From NCBI RefSeq assembly GCF_902459735.1, contig NZ_CABPRV010000001.1, positions 620,001 through 684,000 on the forward strand: 64,000 bases of DNA. The letters run 5' to 3'. Shown here in pieces: positions 1 to 8,704 of the stretch; the first letter of the stretch is position 1, and every line of letters begins with the position of its first letter. Under the pieces are notes generated by a model, which ran no database searches, had not been told where the DNA came from, and saw only the letters and a program-made list of their open reading frames with translations. The translations under genes and the position numbers were made by a program. This stretch comes from Pandoraea capi (GTDB lineage Bacteria > Pseudomonadota > Gammaproteobacteria > Burkholderiales > Burkholderiaceae).

Positions 1-568
1 CGGTCAGCTTACGCAGCGCCTGCGACATCAGACGTGCCTGGAGACCCGGCAGCGAGTCGCCCATTTCGCCTTCGATTTCGGCCTTCGGCACCAGCGCCGC
101 GACCGAGTCGATAATGATCAGGTCGATCGAACCCGAGCGCACCAGCGCATCGGCGATTTCCAGTGCCTGTTCGCCCGTGTCCGGCTGCGAGATCAGCAGT
201 TCCGGCACCGAGACGCCCAGCTTGTTGGCGTAACCGACGTCGAGGGCATGCTCTGCGTCGATGAACGCGCAGGTGCCACCGATCTTTTGCATCTCCGCCA
301 CGACTTGCAGCGTGAGCGTGGTCTTACCCGACGATTCCGGACCGTAGATCTCGATCACGCGACCGCGCGGCAGGCCACCGACGCCAAGCGCGATGTCCAG
401 ACCCAGCGAGCCCGTGGAGACGACCTGGATGTCCGCTTCGACCTCGCCGTCGCCCAGACGCATGATCGAGCCCTTGCCGAATTGCTTCTCGATCTGCGCG
501 AGGGCGGCGGCGAGCGCCTTGCCTTTCTCGGCCGACAGATTGGCAGACCCTTTCTTGCTTTCTTCCAT
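1..568 (-). CDS. recA: Recombinase RecA, N-terminal part (gene runs off the left edge)
   Basis: RecA is the DNA-dependent ATPase that forms the strand-exchange filament and triggers LexA self-cleavage in the SOS response. The visible 189 residues begin [20 protein letters not shown] and continue without a break to the window edge. The Walker A motif GPESSGKT is at residues 76-83 and the Walker B strand LIIID at about 150-154. The segment [13 protein letters not shown] is typical of RecA. The ATG at 566-568 is chosen because it gives the standard N-terminus of beta-proteobacterial RecA. A LexA-type box lies about 55-75 bases upstream, which fits SOS control. The C-terminal part is outside the window, so intactness cannot be judged. 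Confidence 0.97.
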   Translation of the reverse strand, partial: MEESKKGSANLSAEKGKALAAALAQIEKQFGKGSIMRLGDGEVEADIQVVSTGSLGLDIALGVGGLPRGRVIEIYGPESSGKTTLTLQVVAEMQKIGGTCAFIDAEHALDVGYANKLGVSVPELLISQPDTGEQALEIADALVRSGSIDLIIIDSVAALVPKAEIEGEMGDSLPGLQARLMSQALRKLT

Positions 569-622
569 GAATCGTCCTTTGATATGATGAGCGAGACGGC
601 TCGAGTGAGGCGTGACTGCCGG

Positions 623-642
623 TACTGTATAAAAAACCAGTG
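623..642 (-). promoter_or_regulatory. LexA (SOS) box upstream of recA
   Basis: The 20 bases read TACTG, ten AT-rich bases, then CAGTG. This matches the LexA operator CTG-N10-CAG (CTG at 625-627, CAG at 638-640) with its usual A/T-rich centre. It sits 55-75 bases upstream of the recA start on the minus strand, where LexA would block the recA promoter. The response-regulator gene starts about 130 bases away on the other strand, so an effect on it is possible but not indicated. Confidence 0.85.
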
Positions 643-770
643 CTCTTTGCAAGTGCCTGTTGTCCGAAAGCGCCGAAACGACAAAAAAAGCCGCGAACCA
701 CGCGCCGCAACATCACAGGAGACACACCGCTGCCGTCAGGCGACGGTGCCTACACAAGCCTATCACGCCC

Positions 771-1460
771 ATGCGAATTCTCATCGCAGAGGATGACAGC
801 ATTCTGGCCGACGCCCTGACCCGCTCGTTGCGTCAGGGGGGCTACGCCGTCGATCACGTCAAGACGGGGCTCGAAGCCGACTCCGCGCTCTCCGCCCAGA
901 CGTTCGACCTGCTGATTCTCGATCTCGGTCTGCCCCGCCTGCCCGGCCACGAAGTCCTGCGCCGCCTGCGCGCCCGCAACTCCCATCTGCCCGTGCTGAT
1001 CCTGACGGCATCCGACAGCGTCGACGCCCGCGTGAAGGGCCTCGATCTCGGTGCAGACGACTACATGGCCAAGCCTTTCGCGCTCGCCGAACTCGAAGCG
1101 CGCGTGCGGGCCCTGACCCGGCGCGGCGCCGGCGGCGGCTCGACGGTCATCCGCCACGGCCCGCTCAGCTTCGATCAGGTCGGGCGCACCGCCTATATTC
1201 ATGAGCAGATGCTCGACCTGTCCGCCCGCGAACTCGAATTGCTCGAAGTGCTGCTCCTGCGCACCGGGCGCCTCGTCTCCAAGGAACAGCTCGTCGACCA
1301 TCTGTGCGGCTGGGGCGAAGAAGTCAGCAACAACGCCATCGAGGTCTACATGCACCGGCTACGCAAGAAGATCGAGCCGAGCGGCGTGCGCATCGCCACG
1401 ATTCGCGGACTGGGGTATTGTCTGGAAAAGCCTGCGGCAACACCTGCGAACGCCGCCTGA
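771..1460 (+). CDS. OmpR-family response regulator (TctD/QseB-like)
   Basis: A 229-residue DNA-binding response regulator, partner of the histidine kinase that follows. The receiver domain (about 1-115) has the acidic pair D8-D9, phospho-acceptor D51 in LLILDLGLP, switch residue T79 and K101 in YMAKPF. The C-terminal winged helix carries the usual LVSKEQLVDHL and NAIEVYMHRLRKKI segments. The reading frame is open upstream to 660, but the ATG at 771 gives the canonical start MRILIAEDDS. The kinase domain type suggests the TctD group, which in other bacteria controls carboxylate uptake. That role is inferred. Confidence 0.93.
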   Translation: MRILIAEDDSILADALTRSLRQGGYAVDHVKTGLEADSALSAQTFDLLILDLGLPRLPGHEVLRRLRARNSHLPVLILTASDSVDARVKGLDLGADDYMAKPFALAELEARVRALTRRGAGGGSTVIRHGPLSFDQVGRTAYIHEQMLDLSARELELLEVLLLRTGRLVSKEQLVDHLCGWGEEVSNNAIEVYMHRLRKKIEPSGVRIATIRGLGYCLEKPAATPANAA

Positions 1461-1612
1461 CAAAAGGACGTCGGGCACACACGCGAGGCCGGCCGCCCTT
1501 GCGGTCTTCACCGATGCGTGAAGCCGGTCACGCCCGAACCGACGCGTGATGCCGGGCACGCCCAGTCGACCCGGCACGCCCGCCGCCTCAGCCTCTTTAG
1601 CCTATCCGCCCG

Positions 1613-3226
1613 ATGCGTCTGAGCTTTCGTCACCCCCATCGCGCCACGCCTGCGGATCCGGACGCGGCTCGCCACGCAGGACATGCCGGGCCGCCCCCGC
1701 ACGCCGCAGACGCCACCGATCCGTTCGATCCCTACGCCGATCCTTTCGTGCGCCCGGGTTTCGGCGCACCGCTGGAGCGCGAGGCCGAGCCGCCGCCGCG
1801 CTCGCTGTTCGGCGAGATTCTCGACTGGATGCTCGCGCCGCTGCTCCTGCTCTGGCCGATGAGCATTGCCGTGACGTACCTCGTTGCGAAGTCGATTGCC
1901 AACGGCCCGTTCGACCGGGCGCTGGAAACCAATACTTACGTGCTCGCCCAGCAAGTCCATTCGGATCGCGGACAGGTCACGCTCACCCTGCCGATGCCCG
2001 CACGCGATCTGCTGCGCGCCGACGCCACCGACAACATCTACTTCCAGGTCCTCGGCGCGAAGGGGGAACTCGTCGGCGGCACGGCCGAGTTGCCCCTGCC
2101 CCATGAAGACGACCGGCCGCAGCCCGGCGTCGTCCAGTTCCGGGACGAAACGGTCGGCGGCAACGACATCCGTGTTGCGTTCACGTACGTCGACCTGCCG
2201 CGCATGGAACCACCCGGCAGCATGGCGCTCGTACAGGTCGCCGAGACGCTCGACAAACGCAGCCAACTGGCCAACGAGATCATCAAGGGCGTGATCCTGC
2301 CGCAGTTCGTGATTCTGCCGCTGGCCATCGTGCTCGTCTGGTTCGGGCTGTCGCGCGGCCTCGCACCGCTGCATGCGTTGCAGGAACATATTCGTGCGCG
2401 CCGGCCGGACGATCTGTCGCCACTCGAAGCGCGTCAGGCGCCGCCGGAGATCGCGCCGCTCGTCAACTCGCTGAACGATCTGCTCGGACGTCTCGAACAG
2501 AACATGAAACTTCAGCAACGCTTCATTGCAGACGCCGCCCATCAGCTCAAGACACCACTCGCCGGATTGCGTATGCAGGCAGAGCTCGCCTTGCGTCAGA
2601 CGTCCCCCGACGAACTGCGGCGTTCGCTCTCGCAGATCGCGGTCAGCTCCGAGCAGGCCGCACGCCTCGTCAACCAGTTGCTCGCATTGGCGCGCGCCGA
2701 GAACAGTGCGAACGACGCTGCCGCATTCACCCCCGTCAACCTCAGCCTGCTCGCGCGTAGCGCCATGCAGGACTGGTTCCAGGCCGCGTTCGCAAAACGA
2801 ATCGATCTCGGCTTCGAGGAGCCGCCGTTTCCTGTGCATCTGTCCGGTCAGCCGGTGATGCTGCGCGAGTTGCTCAACAACCTCATCGACAACGCGATCC
2901 GTTACACGCCGGCCGGCGGCAAAATCACGGTGCGCCTGCGTCATGAGGCGTCGGACGGCTTCGTGCATCTTGAAGTCGAAGACACCGGGCCGGGCATTCC
3001 CGCGTCGGAGCGGCCGCGCGTGTTCGAGCGCTTCTACCGCATTCTCGGCAGCGACAGCGACGGCAGCGGTCTGGGCCTCGCCATCGTGCGCGAGATCGTG
3101 CAGATCCATCGCGGCGACGTCAGCGTGCTCGACCATGTCGATGCACAGCACCCCGAAGCAACCGGCACGTTGATCCGGGTCACGTTGCCGCTCGCCGAGT
3201 TGCCTATCGAAAACCCTCATGCGTGA
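1613..3226 (+). CDS. Sensor histidine kinase, TctE-like
   Basis: A 537-residue membrane sensor kinase. A proline-rich cytoplasmic stretch of about 80 residues precedes the first membrane helix (about 75-95, APLLLLWPMSIAVTYLV). A periplasmic region follows that resembles the 2CSK_N sensor of TctE-type kinases (ANGPFDRALETN). The second helix is at about 225-245. Phospho-acceptor H310 lies in AAHQLKTPLAG. The ATPase domain shows the N box (LLNNLIDNAIRYTP), G1 box (DTGPGIP) and G2 box (GSGLGLAIV). It follows its response regulator after a 152-base gap, so the two may be co-transcribed. No clear Shine-Dalgarno precedes the ATG, so a later start is possible. The signal sensed is unknown. Confidence 0.92.
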   Translation: MRLSFRHPHRATPADPDAARHAGHAGPPPHAADATDPFDPYADPFVRPGFGAPLEREAEPPPRSLFGEILDWMLAPLLLLWPMSIAVTYLVAKSIANGPFDRALETNTYVLAQQVHSDRGQVTLTLPMPARDLLRADATDNIYFQVLGAKGELVGGTAELPLPHEDDRPQPGVVQFRDETVGGNDIRVAFTYVDLPRMEPPGSMALVQVAETLDKRSQLANEIIKGVILPQFVILPLAIVLVWFGLSRGLAPLHALQEHIRARRPDDLSPLEARQAPPEIAPLVNSLNDLLGRLEQNMKLQQRFIADAAHQLKTPLAGLRMQAELALRQTSPDELRRSLSQIAVSSEQAARLVNQLLALARAENSANDAAAFTPVNLSLLARSAMQDWFQAAFAKRIDLGFEEPPFPVHLSGQPVMLRELLNNLIDNAIRYTPAGGKITVRLRHEASDGFVHLEVEDTGPGIPASERPRVFERFYRILGSDSDGSGLGLAIVREIVQIHRGDVSVLDHVDAQHPEATGTLIRVTLPLAELPIENPHA

Positions 3227-3397
3227 CGGAATCGCGCGAAATACGGCCAATTTCGGGCCAAAGTCGAGGGTAAGTCCCTAGCCACGTAAGGTTCGAGTCA
3301 GTTTGGCGTCAGACGGCGGTAAGGTTGTCCTCCAATAATCAGTTGCAACGGCCCGGGTGCGTCCCAGGGGCGTGCTTACATTACAGGAGACAACCGC

Positions 3398-5056
3398 ATG
3401 GCTACTGCAACGACAGCCACCACCCATGCACCGATGACCAAGGAAGAGCGGAAGGTCATCTTCGCGTCGTCGCTGGGCACGGTGTTCGAGTGGTACGACT
3501 TTTACCTGGCCGGTTCGTTGGCCGCTTTCATCAGCCGTCACTTCTTCTCGGGGATCAATCCGACGGCAGCCTTCATCTTCACACTGCTGTCGTTCGCGGC
3601 TGGCTTCGCGGTGCGTCCGTTCGGCGCCATCGTGTTCGGTCGTATCGGCGACCTCGTCGGTCGTAAGTACACGTTCCTGGTGACCATCACGCTGATGGGT
3701 CTGTCCACGCTGGTCGTCGGTCTGTTGCCGAGCTACGCGTCGTGGGGTATCGCCGCACCGGTGATCTTCATCGCCATGCGTCTGCTTCAGGGTCTGGCGC
3801 TGGGCGGCGAATACGGTGGTGCCGCCACCTATGTGGCCGAGCACGCGCCGCACGGCCGTCGCGGGTTCTACACGTCGTGGATTCAGACGACCGCCACGCT
3901 GGGTCTCTTCCTCTCGCTGCTCGTGATTCTCGGCACCCGTATGGCAATGGGTGAAGAGGCGTTCGGCGACTGGGGCTGGCGTATTCCGTTCATCCTTTCG
4001 CTCGTCTTGCTGCTGGTTTCGCTGTGGATCCGTCTGCAACTGAACGAGTCGCCGGCATTCCAGCGCATGAAGGCCGAAGGCAAGGGCTCGAAGGCGCCGC
4101 TCAAGGAATCGTTCGGCGAGTGGAAGAACCTGAAGGTCGTGATCCTTGCACTGGTTGGCCTGACTGCGGGTCAGGCCGTCGTGTGGTACACGGGGCAGTT
4201 CTACGCGCTGTTCTTCATGACTCAGGTGCTCAAGGTCGACGGCAATACCGCCAACATCCTGATCGCTCTGGGCCTGTTGATCGGCACGCCGTTCTTCGTG
4301 TTCTTCGGTGCCCTGTCGGACAAGATCGGTCGCAAGCCGATCATCATGGCGGGTTGCCTGCTGGCCGCGCTGCTTTACTTCCCGATCTTCAAGGCGCTGA
4401 CGCACTACGCTAACCCGGCGCTGGAAGCTGCAACGGCGCGTTCGCCGATCACGGTCATCGCCGATCCGAAGGAGTGCTCGTTCCAGTTCAACCCGGTGGG
4501 TACGTCGAAGTTCACCAGCTCGTGCGATATCGCGAAGAGCTTCCTGTCGCGCGCCGGTCTGAACTATCAGAACGAAGCGGCGCCGGCGGGCACGATGACG
4601 TCGGTGAAGATCGGCGACAAGGTGATCCAGTCGGTTGACGGCAAGGCGGCGGACGCGAAGGAAAAGACCAAGGCATTCGAAGCGGATATGTCGGCCACGC
4701 TCAAGGCGGACGGCTACCCGGCGAAGGCCGACCCGGCGCAGATGAACAAGCCGATGGTCGTGGTCCTGCTGGCGATCCTCGTGATCTTCGTGACGATGGT
4801 GTATGGCCCGATCGCGGCGATGCTGGTGGAGATGTTCCCGACCCGCATTCGCTACACCTCGATGTCGCTGCCTTATCACATCGGTAACGGCTGGTTCGGC
4901 GGCTTCCTGCCGGCCACGGCCTTCGCCATCGTAGCGGCCAAGGGCGACATCTACTCCGGCCTCTGGTACCCGATCGTGATCGCGCTGATTACCTTCGTGA
5001 TCGGTATGCTCTTCATCAAGGAGACGAAGGACGTCGACATCTACGCCAACGACTGA
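3398..5056 (+). CDS. MFS transporter, metabolite:H+ symporter (MHS) type, with a periplasmic insert
   Basis: A 552-residue inner-membrane carrier with about 12 predicted helices. The N-terminus resembles ShiA/ProP/KgtP proton symporters: SSLGTVFEWYDFYLAGSLAA, then GRIGDLVGRKYTF and RLLQGLALGGEYGGA. Cytoplasmic loop 8-9 carries ALSDKIGRKPII. Unlike a typical member of about 430-450 residues, it has roughly 115 extra residues (about 333-448) between predicted helices 9 and 10, on the periplasmic side, with two cysteines (KECSF and SSCDI). An AGGAGA ribosome-binding site lies about 10 bases before the ATG. Being next to a TctD/TctE-like pair suggests a regulated carboxylate or amino-acid carrier, but the substrate cannot be read from sequence. 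Confidence 0.9.
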   Translation: MATATTATTHAPMTKEERKVIFASSLGTVFEWYDFYLAGSLAAFISRHFFSGINPTAAFIFTLLSFAAGFAVRPFGAIVFGRIGDLVGRKYTFLVTITLMGLSTLVVGLLPSYASWGIAAPVIFIAMRLLQGLALGGEYGGAATYVAEHAPHGRRGFYTSWIQTTATLGLFLSLLVILGTRMAMGEEAFGDWGWRIPFILSLVLLLVSLWIRLQLNESPAFQRMKAEGKGSKAPLKESFGEWKNLKVVILALVGLTAGQAVVWYTGQFYALFFMTQVLKVDGNTANILIALGLLIGTPFFVFFGALSDKIGRKPIIMAGCLLAALLYFPIFKALTHYANPALEAATARSPITVIADPKECSFQFNPVGTSKFTSSCDIAKSFLSRAGLNYQNEAAPAGTMTSVKIGDKVIQSVDGKAADAKEKTKAFEADMSATLKADGYPAKADPAQMNKPMVVVLLAILVIFVTMVYGPIAAMLVEMFPTRIRYTSMSLPYHIGNGWFGGFLPATAFAIVAAKGDIYSGLWYPIVIALITFVIGMLFIKETKDVDIYAND

Positions 5057-5103
5057 CGAAGGCGTGACCGGCCTCGTTACGGGAGGCCAGTCGATATGAA
5101 TCG

Positions 5104-5139
5104 CAACGCCGGGGCTGTCGGGTCCCGGCGTTGTCGTTT
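5104..5139 (+). terminator. Terminator after the MHS transporter gene
   Basis: A perfect 10-bp stem (5104-5113 with 5124-5133, arm CAACGCCGGG) with a 10-base loop is followed by TCGTTTG. It lies 48 bases after the transporter stop codon. The U-tract is short, so efficiency may be modest. Confidence 0.7.
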
Positions 5140-5257
5140 GTGAGGCGGCTCTCGATCGACCACTCAGACCCGGCCCGACGTCGACCGCGCTATTTTCGTG
5201 ATTTTGCAAAATACCTGTTGACAGCCTATAGGGGTCTACCTATAATCTTTCTTCTAC

Positions 5258-5337
<80 letters not shown>

Positions 5338-5341
5338 GCGA

Positions 5342-5376
5342 AAGCCCTGTAAATCTCTGATTTACAGGGCTTTTTC
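5342..5376 (+). terminator. Strong terminator directly after tRNA-Met (island-borne)
   Basis: A perfect 14-bp stem (5342-5355 with 5359-5372, arm AAGCCCTGTAAATC) with loop TCT runs straight into TTTTTC. It starts four bases inside the island, so the element replaces the tRNA's displaced terminator. Confidence 0.9.
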
Positions 5377-5381
5377 ACTAA

Positions 5382-5416
5382 GGGCTCTGCGGCTTCGCTG
5401 CGAGCCCTTTTCTTTT
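5382..5416 (+). terminator. Second, tandem terminator inside the island's left end
   Basis: The arms GGGCTC (5382-5387) and GAGCCC (5402-5407) enclose an inner helix capped by a TTC loop. TTTTCTTTT follows. It lies ten bases after the first terminator. Confidence 0.75.
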
Positions 5417-5478
5417 ACCGGCTCCTCACGGTGCAAATTCGCTGCAATACGCGGTGCAGACCTCAAGGAAGGAGCACC

Positions 5479-5616
5479 ATGGCCGCACTCACAAAAACGC
5501 CCTCAGGAACCTGGAAAGCGACGATTCGTCGAGTGGGTTGGCCCACCGCAGCCAAGACATTCCGAACAAAACGCGACGCAGAGGATTGGGCCCGTCGAGA
5601 AGAACCCCCAGATTGA
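5479..5616 (+). pseudogene. Tyrosine integrase, N-terminal remnant
   Basis: The 45 encoded residues begin MAALTKTPSGTWKATIRR and continue VGWPTAAKTFRTKRDAEDW. This is the arm-type DNA-binding start of phage/island integrases in Burkholderiaceae. A TGA ends the frame right after ARREEPPD, where a complete enzyme would continue for about 280-350 more residues, including the catalytic R-H-R-Y set. None of that is visible downstream. An AAGGAAGGAG stretch at 5465-5474 is a good ribosome-binding site, so the fragment may still be translated. Its place next to attL is where an island integrase is expected. Confidence 0.75.
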
Positions 5617-5733
5617 GCAAGATATCGCCAACTATCGCCGACATCTCGATCAATGCTTTCTTTGAACTGTCGTCGCTATCGGCATGCCAGCGGAATATTC
5701 GAACCCGTTCGTTCAGCCCTGCAGCCACTGACC

Positions 5734-6636
5734 TCAAGCTGAATCGCCGTCACGAACGAGCCCGGCAATCCAGTCAGCGAATGCACTCACGGCTGGCGAA
5801 AGAAAGCGCTGATGCGGGTATAACAGGTGCACAGGAACCGAAGCCGGCTGCCAGTCAGCAAGCACTTCGATCAGCCGCCCATCTCTCAGATGCTCGCTGA
5901 CCACGTTCTCGGCGAGTTGCACCAGCCCGAAGCCTTCAAGGCACATTTTGATGTAGAGCCCAGTCTCGTTGACGGCTGCTGTGCCGTTGACTGGGACTGA
6001 GATCTTTTCAGTGCCGCGGGCAAAGCGCATCTCACCTGCTTGTCTTGCGCGACCCGAAAAGTAATGGATGGCTCGGTGGTGAGACAAATCTTGTGGTGTT
6101 TGCGGAGTACCGTTCTCTTCCAGATAGGCGGCAGACGCACAGGTTACCCAGCGAAACCGTCCGAGTGGGCGCGCAACGAGCGTTGAGTCATCAAGCTCGC
6201 CTGTCCGAACAACGCAGTCGATACCCTCCTGAACCAGATCTACCTGCCGGTCATTGACGCCTATCATCAGGTAGATATCCGGGTAGCGCCGGTAAAAATC
6301 CTGCAGGTTGGGCATGACAATGAAGTGTGCAATGCCACCCGGCATATCGACCCGCAAGCGGCCCTGCGGCCGTTTTACGGAATCCGCCAGGCTGGTCTCT
6401 GTATATTCGATCAGCTCAAGTATTTCTCGGCACTGCGTCAGATATTGAGCGCCCTCAGGTGTCAGGCTGACTCGACGCGTGGTTCTGTTCAGCAAGCGCA
6501 CCTGCAGGTACTTCTCAAGATTTTTGACGCTGCTGGTGACCGTCGAGGCTGGCAAAGAGAGCGTCTGCGCCGCCTGGATAAAGCTTCCTGCCTCAGCCAC
6601 ACGTACGAAAACCTGCATCGCTTGAATACGATCCAT
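5734..6636 (-). CDS. LysR-family transcriptional regulator (island module 1)
   Basis: A 300-residue LysR-type regulator. The N-terminal helix-turn-helix (about 1-60) contains AEAGSFIQAAQTLSLPASTV and LEKYLQVRLLNRTTRRVSLT. The rest is the usual effector-binding domain of the DsdC/CrgA-like branch (VDMPGGIAHFIVMPNLQDF). The ATG at 6636 gives MDRIQAMQVF; the frame extends 17 residues further upstream, but that part lacks family resemblance. It is divergent from the amidohydrolase gene across 143 bases containing a 10-bp inverted repeat. It is therefore the likely regulator of the amidohydrolase-transporter-lactonase operon, answering to an unknown substrate. Confidence 0.92.
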   Translation of the reverse strand: MDRIQAMQVFVRVAEAGSFIQAAQTLSLPASTVTSSVKNLEKYLQVRLLNRTTRRVSLTPEGAQYLTQCREILELIEYTETSLADSVKRPQGRLRVDMPGGIAHFIVMPNLQDFYRRYPDIYLMIGVNDRQVDLVQEGIDCVVRTGELDDSTLVARPLGRFRWVTCASAAYLEENGTPQTPQDLSHHRAIHYFSGRARQAGEMRFARGTEKISVPVNGTAAVNETGLYIKMCLEGFGLVQLAENVVSEHLRDGRLIEVLADWQPASVPVHLLYPHQRFLSPAVSAFADWIAGLVRDGDSA

Positions 6637-6673
6637 GACGGTTATCAGCCTCAAAGCGGTGATCTGGAAAGAC

Positions 6674-6702
6674 TTTATTATTCGCAAAAATTGAATAATA
6701 AA
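6674..6702. promoter_or_regulatory. Inverted-repeat operator between LysR gene and amidohydrolase operon
   Basis: A perfect 10-bp inverted repeat (TTTATTATTC at 6674-6683, GAATAATAAA at 6693-6702) has a 9-base AT-rich centre. It contains TTC-N9-GAA, which fits the LysR consensus T-N11-A. It lies 37 bases upstream of the regulator start and 77 upstream of the amidohydrolase ATG, a typical site for autorepression and target activation. Confidence 0.7.
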
Positions 6703-6779
6703 AACAGTTTAACCATCTTTTTCCCGCAGTATCGCCTTGCGTATATTTCTTCCAACGAAATTTGACGAGGTGTACCGAA

Positions 6780-8180
6780 ATGGCTGAATACAACCGCAGC
6801 ATCATGCAGGCCCCGGCCGCTCCGGCCGCCCGCACAGTTATCCGCGGGGCCACTGTGCTGAGCATGGACGAAGATATCGGCAATCTGGCGCGCGGCGATA
6901 TCCTTATTGAAGGCAGCACCATCATGGCCATCGGCGAAAATCTCGAAGCCGACGACGCTGTCGTGATCGAGGCATCCGGCATGATCGCCATGCCGGGCAT
7001 GGTCGACACGCACCGCCACTCCTGGGAAGGGCAATTACGGCGAATAAACCCGAACGCCGCCACTCTGGAGGACTACTGCAACGCAACCCACTTCTCGTTC
7101 GCCAAGTATTATCGCCCGGCCGATATGTATATCGGCAACCTCCTGAGCGCATTGGGTTGCATCGATGCGGGCATCACAACCCTGGTGGACAATTCGCATA
7201 ACAGCCGCACCGGTGAGCACTCCGATGCCGCGGTCGAGGCCCTGCTCGATGCAGGCATACGCGCCGTACACGCCTCGGGGGCGCCGGTTGCGGGTGAGTG
7301 GGACCAAGCCCACTGGCCGGGCAACCTGGAGCGTCTGCAGAAAAAATACATCAAGAACGGTGACAACCCGCTGCTCTCGCTGGCAGTGATGGCGCAGCTG
7401 GAACCTGACCTGTGGGCTGAGGCCAGACGCCTGGGGCTACCGATCATCACCGAGTTTTTTGGTGGGGACATGGCAAATGAACTAGAGGGCTTGCATAGCG
7501 AGGGCCTGCTGCGCTCCGACAACATCTTCAACCACTGCACCGCGCTGCCGGACGCCGGCTGGAAAATCCTTCGCGAGGCTGGTGTGCGGGTCAACGTATG
7601 CCCACGTTCCGATGCCCACTACGGCATTGAAGATGGAATGTTTGCCTTGCAGTCGGCCCAGCGTCATGGCATCAGTCCGGGGCTGAGCGTCGATAACGAA
7701 ACCTCCTACAGCGGCGACATGTTTATGGAGATGCGGGTGGCGTTCTACTTGCAACGCGTCATGGGCATGCACCAGCAGCGCTGCTGCGGTGAAGGCCATA
7801 GTCCAGTGGTGACCCTGCCCGCCCATGGCCTGCTCAAAGCCGCGACTGTCGACGGCGCCACCTGTGCCGGCTTGCAGGACAAAGTCGGCAGCCTGGCTCC
7901 CGGCAAACAGGCGGATCTGATCCTTATCAACGCACAGGACATCAACCTTTACCCGTCAGGCAATGCCTTTGGCACCGTAGTACACGCAGCAGAGCGAAGC
8001 AATGTCGACACGGTCATGATTGGCGGGCGTATCGTCAAGCGCGGCGGCAAGGTGCTGGGCGTAGATAGCGAAAAGCTGCGTGCTGCGATCGACGAGTCGC
8101 GTGAGCATCTGTTTGCTGCTGCAGGCTATCAGCCGGATGTGTTTGCCGAGACATTCCTGCCGCTTGAGTCAGCCCAGTAA
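6780..8180 (+). CDS. Amidohydrolase-family deaminase/chlorohydrolase-like enzyme
   Basis: A 466-residue cytosolic metal-dependent hydrolase of the ATZ/TRZ, guanine- and cytosine-deaminase-like group. The N-terminal beta-sandwich (RGATVLSMDEDIG, GDILIEGSTI) leads into the TIM barrel, with metal ligands H78 and H80 in DTHRHSWEG. NHCTALPD supplies a later histidine and LSVDNETSYSGD the acidic residue near strand 8. The C-terminal PGKQADLILI strand is typical. Where many relatives have a histidine at the end of strand 5, this protein reads PIITEFFGGD with none. The ATG at 6780 is preferred over a TTG at 6762 because GAGG lies nine bases before it. It heads a three-gene operon; the substrate is unknown. 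Confidence 0.88.
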   Translation: MAEYNRSIMQAPAAPAARTVIRGATVLSMDEDIGNLARGDILIEGSTIMAIGENLEADDAVVIEASGMIAMPGMVDTHRHSWEGQLRRINPNAATLEDYCNATHFSFAKYYRPADMYIGNLLSALGCIDAGITTLVDNSHNSRTGEHSDAAVEALLDAGIRAVHASGAPVAGEWDQAHWPGNLERLQKKYIKNGDNPLLSLAVMAQLEPDLWAEARRLGLPIITEFFGGDMANELEGLHSEGLLRSDNIFNHCTALPDAGWKILREAGVRVNVCPRSDAHYGIEDGMFALQSAQRHGISPGLSVDNETSYSGDMFMEMRVAFYLQRVMGMHQQRCCGEGHSPVVTLPAHGLLKAATVDGATCAGLQDKVGSLAPGKQADLILINAQDINLYPSGNAFGTVVHAAERSNVDTVMIGGRIVKRGGKVLGVDSEKLRAAIDESREHLFAAAGYQPDVFAETFLPLESAQ

Positions 8181-8191
8181 GGTGGCGTGAG

Positions 8192-8665
8192 ATGAACGCA
8201 GCCTACTATCTGCTGGCCATCTGTGCGGGGCTTGGCATCACCCTGCAGACCACACTTAATGGCCAACTCGCTAAAGGTCTGGGTGGAGATTCCGTAGCGG
8301 CGGCGCTGTTTTCTTTTACTGCCGGAGCGGTATGCCTGGGTATTTTTTCATCGATGCGCGGCGGGATATTGGTCTCGCTGGCGGCTATCCCTGCCCAGCC
8401 TTTGTGGAGCCTGCTGGGCGGCTTGCTGGGTGCCGGCGCCTTGCTTAGCTATGTGGTGCTTGCGCCGAAAATCGGTCTGTCAGCCCTGCTTGGCCTCGCT
8501 ATCGCCGGGCAAATCATTTCGTCTTTGGTTATCGATCATTTCGGCTTGATGGGGGCATTGGAAAGACCGGTGTCTTTCGTCAAGTTGGCCGGGGTGATGG
8601 TGATGCTCGCAGGCTTGGCCATCGCCCTGTTCGGTGACAGGTGGTCCGCGCTTTTCTCCAACTGA
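8192..8665 (+). CDS. DMT-superfamily transporter, YdcZ/DUF606 type
   Basis: A 157-residue membrane protein with about five helices and the YdcZ-family start AAYYLLAICAGLGITLQTTL followed by NGQLAKGLGGDSVAAALFSF. YdcZ-like proteins belong to the drug/metabolite transporter superfamily and are usually half-size; substrates are mostly unknown. It starts 11 bases after the amidohydrolase stop, with AAGGTGG as ribosome-binding site, so it is in the same operon. It may move the amidohydrolase substrate or product. That role is inferred from context. Confidence 0.88.
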   Translation: MNAAYYLLAICAGLGITLQTTLNGQLAKGLGGDSVAAALFSFTAGAVCLGIFSSMRGGILVSLAAIPAQPLWSLLGGLLGAGALLSYVVLAPKIGLSALLGLAIAGQIISSLVIDHFGLMGALERPVSFVKLAGVMVMLAGLAIALFGDRWSALFSN

Positions 8666-8704
8666 CTGTCTTGTTTACCTCATCCTGTTTCTTAGGACGC
8701 CGCC

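Noticed and set aside
1508-3250. 580-codon minus-strand ORF
   Set aside because: It lies opposite the histidine kinase gene, whose motifs are clear; the composition is that of a high-GC shadow frame.
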